From Leptolyngbya sp. SIO4C1 (lineage in GTDB: Bacteria > Cyanobacteriota > Cyanobacteriia > Phormidesmidales > Phormidesmidaceae), in assembly GCA_010671975.1 (NCBI GenBank), contig JAAHIA010000265.1, positions 1-6,974 of the forward strand: a DNA stretch of 6,974 bases, in the 5' to 3' direction. Both the position numbers and the translations under genes were made by a program. Below the pieces are notes generated by a model, which was given only the letters and a program-made list of their open reading frames with translations, made no database searches and had not been told where the DNA came from. The first letter of the stretch is position 1, and every line of letters begins with the position of its first letter. Positions 1 through 5,844 of the stretch are shown in pieces.

Positions 1-53
1 ACGAGCCGCGCGACGCCAACGGGCACGAGCCAAACGACAAGGACATCGACTAG
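1..53 (+). CDS. 3' end of a truncated gene (unidentified)
   Basis: The frame beginning at base 3 is open from the window edge and reads EPRDANGHEPNDKDID before a TAG stop at 51-53. The other two plus frames give less protein-like residues. The hydrophilic, acidic tail is typical of a disordered C-terminus, but 16 residues are too few to identify a family. A short palindrome (CGGCTC-TG-GAGCCG, 55-68) starts one base after the stop and may mark the transcript end, although no T-run follows it. The call rests only on an open frame, residue composition and the hairpin after the stop, so it is tentative. Confidence 0.4.
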   Translation, partial: EPRDANGHEPNDKDID

Positions 54-449
54 GCGGCTCTGGAGCCGTGACTCAGGCTGTAGTTGCCTAAAAATTATGG
101 CTATATGCAAAGCAAATGACCCACTAGGTCACCAGACTGCTTACTCAGTGTGGGGGCTCAGTCGCTCGTTTGGTACGCCAATACCGGCGAGCGGCGCTAA
201 GGGATCTTGGATCCTGTTTGAGTCGCCGTCGTTGTGGCCAAGTGTGGGCCAACGGCTTAGTATTTGACGATAGTGCGGATGGCGTCGCTGCGTCAATTGG
301 TCTGCAAGCTTTTTTTATGTTTGTTCTGGAGTACGGATAGTGGCGGATTTTTAGGGTTCTGTCGATTTAGTCTTAGTTCGACAGAACTTTGCCGAACTAA
401 GACTAATGAGGATCAAGCTGTGATGATTTCTTGAGAAGCTTTAATCAAT
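54..449. other. Gene-free stretch with imperfect hairpins
   Basis: I see no reading frame with a start and coding character on either strand. The stretch holds an imperfect stem at 161-195 (arms around CGCTCG at 163-168 and CGAGCG at 188-193, inner GGTA/TACC, two G-T pairs and one bulge). A second stem lies at 230-254 (CGTTG, one bulged T, GGCC against GGCCAACG). A run of seven or more T follows GCAAGC near 309-316, but no strong stem sits directly before it. The strong overlapping hairpins at 356-406 are listed separately. Function is unknown. Confidence 0.5.
356..406. repeat. Two overlapping, mutually exclusive hairpins
   Basis: Hairpin A pairs GTTCTGTCGA (356-365) with TCGACAGAAC (378-387): ten perfect base pairs and a 12-base loop. 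Hairpin B pairs TTAGTCTTAGTTCG (367-380) with CGAACTAAGACTAA (393-406): fourteen perfect base pairs and a 12-base loop. The right arm of A (378-387) overlaps the left arm of B (ends at 380) and B's loop, so only one can form fully at a time. This resembles a switch or attenuator, but no T-run follows B and no gene starts nearby. It could also be nested ends of a decayed element. Confidence 0.7.
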
Positions 450-583
450 TGGGACTTACGCACAGGCTCTCTACTACACCACATATAGCGTAGAGGCTCT
501 CCTCGCCCCCCTTTATCAAGGGGGTGGCCAAAGGCCGGGGGATCAAAAGATGGACATAGAACAATCTGTTTGCGTAAGTCCTG
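450..583. mobile_element. MITE-like element with GGACTTACGCA inverted ends
   Basis: The left end GGGACTTACGCA (451-462) matches the right end TGCGTAAGTCC (571-581) over 11 perfect inverted bases. TCAAT occurs just outside both ends (445-449 and 584-588) and could be a 5-bp target duplication. The 108-bp interior has no gene. It contains a C-run/G-run hairpin (about 506-524) and GGCC-AAA-GGCC (526-536), a motif I recall as a common dispersed repeat in cyanobacteria. The size and ends suit a non-autonomous element mobilised by a transposase encoded elsewhere. I cannot assign an IS family from the sequence alone. Confidence 0.65.
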
Positions 584-591
584 TCAATATG

Positions 592-1020
592 AGATCGCTC
601 ACAGAAAAAACAAACGTCATCAGGACAGGCTGATTGTAAGGCGGTCGTATTGGGTGAATCGTGAAGGGTGTTGCCCGAGGCGCTTCGGCGCGCCCCGGCT
701 TCCTACCGCTTAGGGCAAATGGCGTTGAGTTTACAGCGCTGATTGTAAGACGGATATTTTGGCAAAGAAAAAAGTATCTGCTCAGGGCGCTTCGGCGCGC
801 CCCGAACCCCTACCGCTTAGGGCGAGCGTCGCCCTAAGAACCCCGAAAGATTATATGTTTTGGCTGAGTGCGATAGATCTTGCACTAGCGCTGGCGGTGT
901 GATTTTATTTTTCTGGCTTTGATTACAGCAGAAAGTTCTAACTTAGAGCAAAGGCCAGAAAAATAAAAAAAGACGGATATCGCTCTGTTGTTTGGCTTTT
1001 AGCTACAGATAGATTTTAGC
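592..1020 (+). repeat. Structured repeat element, direct copy 1
   Basis: This block matches 1233-1645 at a fixed offset of 644 bp; 721-847 is identical to 1365-1491 (127 bp). It starts with two tandem modules of 109-bp period (from 631 and 740), each with GATTGTAAG near the start and then GGCGCTTCGGCGCGCCCCG and TACCGCTTAGGGC. Three hairpins follow in order. The first is GGGCGC/GCGCCC (785-802). The second pairs CTTAGGGCGA (816-825) with TCGCCCTAAG (829-838). After a 64-base spacer, the third pairs TTTTATTTTTCTGGC (903-917) with GCCAGAAAAATAAAA (954-968). No coding potential is visible. The orientation given is by convention; which strand, if any, is transcribed is unknown. Confidence 0.85.
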
Positions 1021-1042
1021 TACGAATGCGGCACCCTACGTT

Positions 1043-1199
1043 CTTTATTTTTTCTGTACCCGGAAAAAATAAAGCCACATAGCCAGGATGGTGCAAGCGC
1101 TGTAGCAATGTAGGATCACTCAATTACTTCCGTGGGGTCAAGGGCGGCGGAACGCCCTTGCCAATGGGGTTCGGGGCTCTCGGAGGAGCCCTGAGCAAC
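1043..1199 (-). repeat. Structured repeat element, diverged inverted copy
   Basis: Read on the minus strand, this segment repeats the three-hairpin order of the direct copies. First is GGGCTC-CTCCGA-GAGCCC (1191-1174), then a 13-base spacer, then CAAGGGCG pairing with CGCCCTTG (1160-1139), then a 64-base spacer, then CTTTATTTTTTC pairing with GAAAAAATAAAG (1074-1043). The 13- and 64-base spacers equal those of copy 1. Shared words include GCTCAGGG, GCCCCGAACCCC, CTTGCAC, CTGGC and TGTG. Stem bases differ from the direct copies in compensated pairs, for example the fifth pair of hairpin 1 (G-C there, T-A here). The third loop is shortened to 8 bases. The 109-bp upstream modules are not recognisable here. 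Confidence 0.75.
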
Positions 1200-1231
1200 C
1201 ACGCTCGCTAGTGGCTGAGACTGTCTGTTTT

Positions 1232-1239
1232 GCGATCGC
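1232..1239. repeat. HIP1 octamer (one of seven)
   Basis: GCGATCGC occurs here and at 3480, 3657, 4155, 5025, 6250 and 6386. About one per kilobase is far above chance for an 8-mer and is a known signature of many cyanobacterial genomes. The copies lie in the STAND gene, the peptidase gene and the structured intergenic region, so these genes look at home in, or adapted to, a HIP1-rich genome. Confidence 0.9.
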
Positions 1240-1645
1240 CCCACAGCAAAAAGCCAACCACCATCAGGATGGATCGACTGTAAGACGATTGCATAGGATG
1301 AATTGTGAAAGGTTTTGCCCGAGGCGCTTCGGCGCGCCCCGGACCCCTACCGCTTAGGGCGAACGGCGTTGAGTTTACAGCGCTGATTGTAAGACGGATA
1401 TTTTGGCAAAGAAAAAAGTATCTGCTCAGGGCGCTTCGGCGCGCCCCGAACCCCTACCGCTTAGGGCGAGCGTCGCCCTAAGAACCCCGAAGGAAGATCG
1501 TACGTTTCGGATAGGTGCGGTAGATCTTGCACTGAGGCTGGCGGTGTGATTTCATTTTTCTGGCTTTGCGTACAGCGAAAAATTTTGACTCAGGATAAGG
1601 GCCAGAAAAATGAAAAAAGGTGGATACTGCTCTGTCTTTTAGCTT
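1233..1645 (+). repeat. Structured repeat element, direct copy 2
   Basis: This is the second direct copy, 644 bp downstream of copy 1, abutting the 3' end of the STAND-TPR gene. Its modules start at 1275 and 1384 (109-bp period again). Hairpins are GGGCGC/GCGCCC (1429-1446), CTTAGGGCGA/TCGCCCTAAG (1460-1482), and TTTCATTTTTCTGGC/GCCAGAAAAATGAAA (1550-1564 with 1601-1615). The third hairpin differs from copy 1 by a compensated change (T-A to C-G) while keeping a 36-base loop. Similarity to copy 1 fades around the gene's stop codon, where both share CTTTTAGCT-like sequence. Confidence 0.85.
1550..1615 (-). terminator. Candidate 3' hairpin of the STAND-TPR transcript
   Basis: A perfect 15-bp stem with a 36-base loop starts 30 bases beyond the minus-strand stop codon at 1648-1646. 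The arms are T-rich and A-rich and the stem is only partly GC, so it is not a textbook intrinsic terminator. A run of six T lies on the minus strand just before the first arm (1619-1614 region). It could end transcription or protect the 3' end. Position is its main support. Confidence 0.35.
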
Positions 1646-4600
1646 TCAGCTCGGATTAGGCTCTTCCGCGCTATCTCGCCGATTCTGTAGTCTCTCTAGA
1701 TTGCCCTGTACAGTTTGAGTCAGCGGATGGTTCTCACCCAGCAGCCGTTTACTCAGCGCCAGGGCCTGTTGGTAAAGCGGCTCTGCCTCGCTGTAGCGCC
1801 CTTGATTGTCGTAGAGACTCGCCAGATTGTTGAGGCTGGTTGCCACATCAGGATGCGCATCGCCCAGCAGCCGTTTAAGCAGCGCTAGCGCCTGTTGGTA
1901 AAGCGGCTCTGCCTCGCTGTAGCGCCCTTGCTTGTCGTAGAGCGCCGCCAGATTGTTGAGGCTGGTTGCCACATGAGGATGCGCATCGCCCAGCAGCCGT
2001 TTAAGCAGCGCTAGCGCCTGTTGGTAAAGCGGCTCTGCCTCGCTGTAGCGCCCTTGCTTGTCGTAGAGCGCCGCCAGATTGTTGAGGCTGGTTGCCACAT
2101 GAGGATGCGCATCGCCCAGCAGCCGTTTACTCAGCGCCAGCGCCTGTTGGTAAAGCGGCTCTGCCTCGCTGTAGCGCCCTTGCTTGTCGTAGAGCGCCGC
2201 CAGATTGTTGAGGCTGGTTGCCACATGAGGATGCGCATCGCCCAGCAGCCGTTTACGCAGCGCTAGCGCCTGTTGGAAAAGCGGCTCTGCCTCGCTGTAG
2301 CGCCCTTGCTTGTCGTAGAGCAACGCCAGATTGTTGAGGCTGGTTGCCACATCAGGATGCGCATCGCCCAGCAGCCGTTTACGCAGCGCCAGCGCCTGTT
2401 GGTAAAGCGGCTCTGCCTCGCTGTAGCGCCCTTGCTTGCCGTAGAGCGCCGCCAGATTGTTGAGGCTGGTTGCCACATCAGGATGCGCATCGCCTAGCAG
2501 CCGCTTACGCAGCGCCAGGGCATGTTGGAAAAGCGGTTCTGCCTCACCGTATCGTCCTTGCTTCTCGTAGAGTACCGCTAGATTGTTAAGGCTAGTAGCG
2601 ACATCAGGATGCGCATTCCCGAGAAAGATTTTGTGAATCCGTAGTGCCTGCCTGAGAGGAGCTTCTGCTCTACCGTATTCTCCTTTATTCTGTTTGGCTA
2701 AACCTAATCGATTTAAGGTTTTTGCTGTCTCCAAAGTGTCTGTGCAGCTATCAAGCTCAACAGCACTGTTGAGCTGCTCGGCTAGCGTTTGTGCCTGTTC
2801 TTTAAGCCCAGCCTTCTGACAAATTCTGATTTGAGCCCTCAAATACTCCAGTGTCCAAGGGTCGCTAGAGCCGAGCTGAGTCTCTGCAATCTCGTAGGCT
2901 TGTTGAAAGCACTGCAGGGCGTTCTGCCAGCGTTTCTGGCCCATTTCGTAGTAGATATTCCCCAACAGCCCAAGCGTTTGGATGGTTAGAAAATGCTCAG
3001 AGTTGTCAGTGCGCTTGAGTATGGCAAGACTGTCTTGACAGAGCTGAACTGCCTCATGAAGCGTGTAGGGCGTGCAGCGCAGCTGGGCCGCTGTCAGTTT
3101 GAACTCGGCTATTTTGAGCGGTGCGCTATCGGCTTGTGCGGTCGCAATTGCCAGGGCCTGATCGCTGAGTGTAATTGCCTCTTTGTGATCGCCCTGCGCG
3201 GCCTTTACCTTGGCATGCTGGTTCAGCACGTCAGCTAGCTGGGGCGATTGCTCCCCTAGCAGCTGCCGCAGCAGACGACTGCTGGTATAGCAGGCCTGGT
3301 GTGCATCGTAGGTGCGCTCTAGAGTGAGATATACCTGAGACAGGGCATAGAGCACGGTCGCCATCTCTAGGCTTTCTGCTTGCCCTAGATCTGACCAGTG
3401 AGCGCGGGCGGTTTCTAATGCCGCCAAGGCGTTCTCCCAGTCGAAAAGCTGACTGAGCAGCTGCCCCTTTTCCTGCCAGGCGATCGCAAGCTGCTCAGGT
3501 GCGGCCTGACCTGACTCAATCAGCTTTGATAAGATCGCGCCTAGCTCGGGCTGAGCGCAGGTTTCTCGCTGTTGACTGACTTCTGCTAACACCCAGTCGA
3601 TGGCTTCTGTGGCGTTCGGCACATGCAGCCCGTGTTCGAGAATATTGTCTAAAGTTGCGATCGCCAGGGCCGTTTGGGGATAGAGATCTTGGTAGTAGTC
3701 ATAGAGCCAGCTGTGAATGGCTGCCCGCTGAGAGGCGGATAGGCTGGTGTATAAGGGCTGCTTGACTAGAGGATGCAGCCGCCAGGTGCCGGCTTCACTG
3801 GCCTCAACATAGGCCGACGCTAGGAGGGCAGCCCATCGATCTTGATCTTCATCTGATTCTGACGCTAGCGCGGGGTGAAACTTGCGCATCAGCGGCTCGA
3901 ACAGGGCCTGATCCCACTGCATCGGCACCGAGAGCAGCTGCAGCGTGAATCGCTCATGGGCCTCCCAGGTATCAATCTGCTGACGGAGCGCTGCTGCTAG
4001 CGTATCGGCAAAGTCCTGCGGCTGGGGCAGTCGCTTCATCTCGCGGCAGATATCTACGCAGGTATTGAGATAGAGCGGGCTACCCTGGGCTTTTTCAAGG
4101 ATGACTTGGCGGGTCGACTGCGCCTGAATCCCTGAAGACCGCAGCGCGGCGTCAGCGATCGCATCTTCTAAAGGCACGACGGGAATCTGCGTTGCTTCTG
4201 TCATCCACGCTAGCGGCTGCTCAGCCGTTATCACCCAGAGCACATAGGGGCTGGCCTCTGCCTGGCTCATCATCTGCGCTAGCCAGCGGCATTGCCCTGT
4301 TTTAGGATCGTCAATCAGGGCGTTATAGTCGCCGATAAAGACCACGACCCGCTGCTGCTGCGTCGGCAGGTCAGCGCGACTGAGGTGCCGCTTTAGATCT
4401 CTAGCCAGAAACCGAGGCAGCAGGTCTGGAATCTCGTACGGGTCGCTGATCTGCTTCAGGTCTTGCAAGTCTTGGTAGCGCTGCTCCCTGATCCACTGTC
4501 GCAGCTGCTCATTGGGCTCAACTAAAAACACGCCTAGCTTGGCCAGAAAAACCGCTGGCGGAACAGCCTGCTCAATCATGCCCATCACTCCGGCCATGAT

Positions 4601-5107
4601 TTCTGGCAAAAATTTGCGAGCTACGGGGCTGATAGTCTCAATGTTGAGCTGCTTGAGCAGCTGAGCAACCTCCAAGTCTTGCCCTGCGCCAATCAAGTCT
4701 GCTAAGGCGCTAAAGGCATCGGCCCTATTCTGCAGCCGAGCCGCCCTCACTGGCTCTACCACGACGTGAGTATGGGTGCTCAGCAGGTATTTCAACAGCG
4801 CCGTATCAAAGCAGCTACAGTCTACGCCACCGGCGACGAGCTGATTGCGCAGCACCCGCACGCCCTCAAGCGGAGACGTGGCATGCTGCTTCAGGCCGCT
4901 ACCATTTAAAAAGATGCGCAGGCAGGGCGCTGTCAGCCTTTTCTCCAGCCCTTTGCTGAGCTGCCAGGTCAGGTCTGACTGTCCGTAAAAGACTAAGCCG
5001 TTGCGATTGTGACGACCCAGCTGAGCGATCGCAGTCTCAATCGCCGCCAGGTATTGGGGGCGAGCAACGAACTCCGACCAGTCAGGTTTGCGTATAGATC
5101 GTGCCAT
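1646..5107 (-). CDS. STAND-type (probably inactive) NTPase-like protein with C-terminal TPR array
   Basis: The 1153-residue protein has the order of a STAND signalling protein. A lead FVARPQYL (13-20, usually FVGR) comes before a P-loop-like stretch VFYGQSDLTW (39-48) that lacks the GK[ST] of Walker A. The Walker B-like strand is VVVFIGDYNAL (254-264), where relatives I recall read like LFLDTYEAL, so the Asp and Glu appear replaced by Gly259 and Asn262. VLWVITAEQPLAW (289-301) lacks the usual sensor Arg. GSPLYL (342-347) fits the GxP motif, and a winged-helix region ends in WRLHPLV (442-448). About six degenerate TPRs (roughly 540-790) and eight 42-residue kinesin-light-chain-type TPRs (794-1129) follow. 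The ATG has no clear Shine-Dalgarno, which is common in cyanobacteria; a lone TATATC lies about 28 bases upstream. It is transcribed away from the Trypco1-peptidase operon, with which it probably acts. Likely cytosolic; its ligand is unknown. Confidence 0.95.
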   Translation of the reverse strand: MARSIRKPDWSEFVARPQYLAAIETAIAQLGRHNRNGLVFYGQSDLTWQLSKGLEKRLTAPCLRIFLNGSGLKQHATSPLEGVRVLRNQLVAGGVDCSCFDTALLKYLLSTHTHVVVEPVRAARLQNRADAFSALADLIGAGQDLEVAQLLKQLNIETISPVARKFLPEIMAGVMGMIEQAVPPAVFLAKLGVFLVEPNEQLRQWIREQRYQDLQDLKQISDPYEIPDLLPRFLARDLKRHLSRADLPTQQQRVVVFIGDYNALIDDPKTGQCRWLAQMMSQAEASPYVLWVITAEQPLAWMTEATQIPVVPLEDAIADAALRSSGIQAQSTRQVILEKAQGSPLYLNTCVDICREMKRLPQPQDFADTLAAALRQQIDTWEAHERFTLQLLSVPMQWDQALFEPLMRKFHPALASESDEDQDRWAALLASAYVEASEAGTWRLHPLVKQPLYTSLSASQRAAIHSWLYDYYQDLYPQTALAIATLDNILEHGLHVPNATEAIDWVLAEVSQQRETCAQPELGAILSKLIESGQAAPEQLAIAWQEKGQLLSQLFDWENALAALETARAHWSDLGQAESLEMATVLYALSQVYLTLERTYDAHQACYTSSRLLRQLLGEQSPQLADVLNQHAKVKAAQGDHKEAITLSDQALAIATAQADSAPLKIAEFKLTAAQLRCTPYTLHEAVQLCQDSLAILKRTDNSEHFLTIQTLGLLGNIYYEMGQKRWQNALQCFQQAYEIAETQLGSSDPWTLEYLRAQIRICQKAGLKEQAQTLAEQLNSAVELDSCTDTLETAKTLNRLGLAKQNKGEYGRAEAPLRQALRIHKIFLGNAHPDVATSLNNLAVLYEKQGRYGEAEPLFQHALALRKRLLGDAHPDVATSLNNLAALYGKQGRYSEAEPLYQQALALRKRLLGDAHPDVATSLNNLALLYDKQGRYSEAEPLFQQALALRKRLLGDAHPHVATSLNNLAALYDKQGRYSEAEPLYQQALALSKRLLGDAHPHVATSLNNLAALYDKQGRYSEAEPLYQQALALLKRLLGDAHPHVATSLNNLAALYDKQGRYSEAEPLYQQALALLKRLLGDAHPDVATSLNNLASLYDNQGRYSEAEPLYQQALALSKRLLGENHPLTQTVQGNLERLQNRRDSAEEPNPS
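1721..2602 (-). repeat. Tandem 126-bp repeat array inside the TPR gene (7 units)
   Basis: Seven in-frame units of 126 bp (42 codons) encode residues 836-1129; a more diverged eighth unit lies at 2603-2728. A shared word around TGAGGCTGGT recurs every 126 bp (1831, 1957, 2083, 2209, 2335, 2461; TAAGGCTAGT at 2587). Units 1847-1972 and 1973-2098 differ by one base, which changes Asp to His. Codon third positions are conserved too, so the array expanded or was homogenised recently. Residue changes concentrate at a few sites: LAxLY, the residue after QALAL (R, S or L) and HPx (D, H or L). Units near the N-terminal side and the last unit are the most diverged. Confidence 0.95.
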
Positions 5108-5487
5108 GAGCGCAGCATTCGAAGGCAGCCAGGAGATATACCCTGATTACATCAATCTATCCCACGATTACGGACAGTTTAGTTAAGAATTGGGACTAAT
5201 GCATAACGTCTCTATCTGTCTGTCTGACATATCTCCTGAAACGCTTGCGGGCTAGTAGGTTGCGGTTGAGGCATGAAACCCAACGAATGATTGAAAGGCA
5301 GCCGCGTTGGGTTTCGCAAAGCTCAACGCCAACCTACGAGTTTTCAATGACTTCAAAACTTTTGTCAGGTAGCCAGAGCTACACTTTGAGGCACTCGCCT
5401 ATTTTGTAGCCAAAGAAATTTGAAGTTTTCTGGGATTGCTGTTCAAAACTTGTTGATACTGAGTATAGATCTGCTGCAATCGAACGC
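5108..5487. other. Divergent spacer between the STAND-TPR gene and the Trypco1-peptidase operon
   Basis: No gene fits in this 380-bp spacer, which must contain promoters for both directions. On the minus strand the only evident -10-like hexamer is TATATC (5140-5135), with no good -35. On the plus strand TATAGA at 5464-5469 lies near the operon start, with a weak TTCAAA about 16 bases upstream. The decamer TTCAAAACTT occurs twice, 90 bp apart (5352-5361 and 5442-5451). A short GGGACTAATGCA (5192-5203) resembles the end of the element at 450-583. A MITE-like palindrome occupies 5255-5337. None of the promoter assignments is firm. Confidence 0.5.
5255..5337. mobile_element. MITE-like palindrome (GTAGGTTG ... 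GAAACCCAACG arms)
   Basis: The left arm (5255-5285) and right arm (5305-5337) are imperfect inverted repeats around a 19-base loop. The outer 8 bases (GTAGGTTG/CAACCTAC) and the inner 11 (GAAACCCAACG/CGTTGGGTTTC) pair perfectly, and GTTGAG/CTCAAC pairs in between. This arm sequence closely matches a palindromic repeat I recall as widespread in cyanobacterial intergenic regions. It is too small to encode anything. It sits between two divergent promoters, so it may insulate or affect one of them; that is inference. Confidence 0.65.
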
Positions 5488-5829
5488 ATGGAAAAAGAGC
5501 TGGCTCAGTTTGAACTGGAAGATGGCACGACGTTTTTAGCAGAAATCGATGAGCCGTCGAGCGCTGCTATTCAGCGGGTGGCGGCTGTAGAAACGGGCGA
5601 ACTGGTCTACAAGGCCAAGAAAAATCTAGAAGAGGCGTTAGAGCAGGTGAAGCCGGTGGCCTCTACGGTGGTGTCTAAGCTGACCTCGGGATTGGCGACA
5701 CCCGCCGATGAGGTCGAAGTCACGTTTGGGCTCAAGCTGAGCGCAGAGGCCGGCATTGTCTTTAGCTCGGTGGGGGGCGAGGTCAACTTTGAAGTCACAT
5801 TAAGGTGGAGTCGGGCCGGCAGTGCGTGA
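5488..5829 (+). CDS. Trypco1 (trypsin-co-occurring domain 1, CU044_2847-like) protein
   Basis: The 113-residue protein is a single small domain. It has an N-terminal beta pair (QFELEDGTTFLAEIDE, 7-22), a helical middle (LEEALEQVKPVASTVVSKL, 47-65) and the diagnostic block DEVEVTFGLKLSAEAG (74-89). It ends in GGEVNFEVTLRW (96-107). I recognise this as Trypco1, a family named for its genomic link to trypsin-like peptidases in predicted bacterial conflict systems. Its biochemical role is not established; an adaptor or regulator of the peptidase is the usual inference. The peptidase gene starts 15 bases after its stop, so the two are almost certainly co-transcribed. The start is the only good Met before the conserved N-terminal strand; no clear ribosome binding site precedes it. 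No signal peptide, so cytosolic. Confidence 0.9.
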   Translation: MEKELAQFELEDGTTFLAEIDEPSSAAIQRVAAVETGELVYKAKKNLEEALEQVKPVASTVVSKLTSGLATPADEVEVTFGLKLSAEAGIVFSSVGGEVNFEVTLRWSRAGSA

Positions 5830-5844
5830 TCCACTGGGTGACCT

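Noticed and set aside
631..1482. CRISPR-like or tandem satellite interpretation of the GC-rich modules
   Set aside because: Only two modules per block, with no short repeat-spacer alternation; whole blocks are duplicated instead.
54..1640. tRNA or rRNA genes
   Set aside because: No cloverleaf with conserved T-arm (GTTCGANNC) in correct geometry and no rRNA-like stretches were seen.
592..1645. Group II intron, retron or diversity-generating retroelement template
   Set aside because: No reverse transcriptase is present in the window and I see no domain V-like motif. The TPR unit differences are not restricted to adenine positions relative to any template copy that I can find.
2021..2497. Plus- and minus-frame reading frames across the TPR repeat array (2021-2266, 2273-2497, 2263-2490)
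   Set aside because: They are internally repetitive at the same 126-bp period and arise from the repeats of the long minus-strand gene; they have no independent start signals.
1721..2602. CRISPR array
   Set aside because: Period is 126 bp with no unique spacers; the whole unit repeats in frame and encodes TPRs.
2789..3238. Short plus-strand reading frames opposite the degenerate TPR region
   Set aside because: They are antisense to a well-supported gene, are short, and show no recognisable domain or ribosome site.
5108..5145. Shine-Dalgarno and full promoter for the STAND-TPR gene
   Set aside because: No purine-rich site precedes the ATG on the minus strand, and the TATATC hexamer has no acceptable -35 partner, so it is only mentioned, not called.
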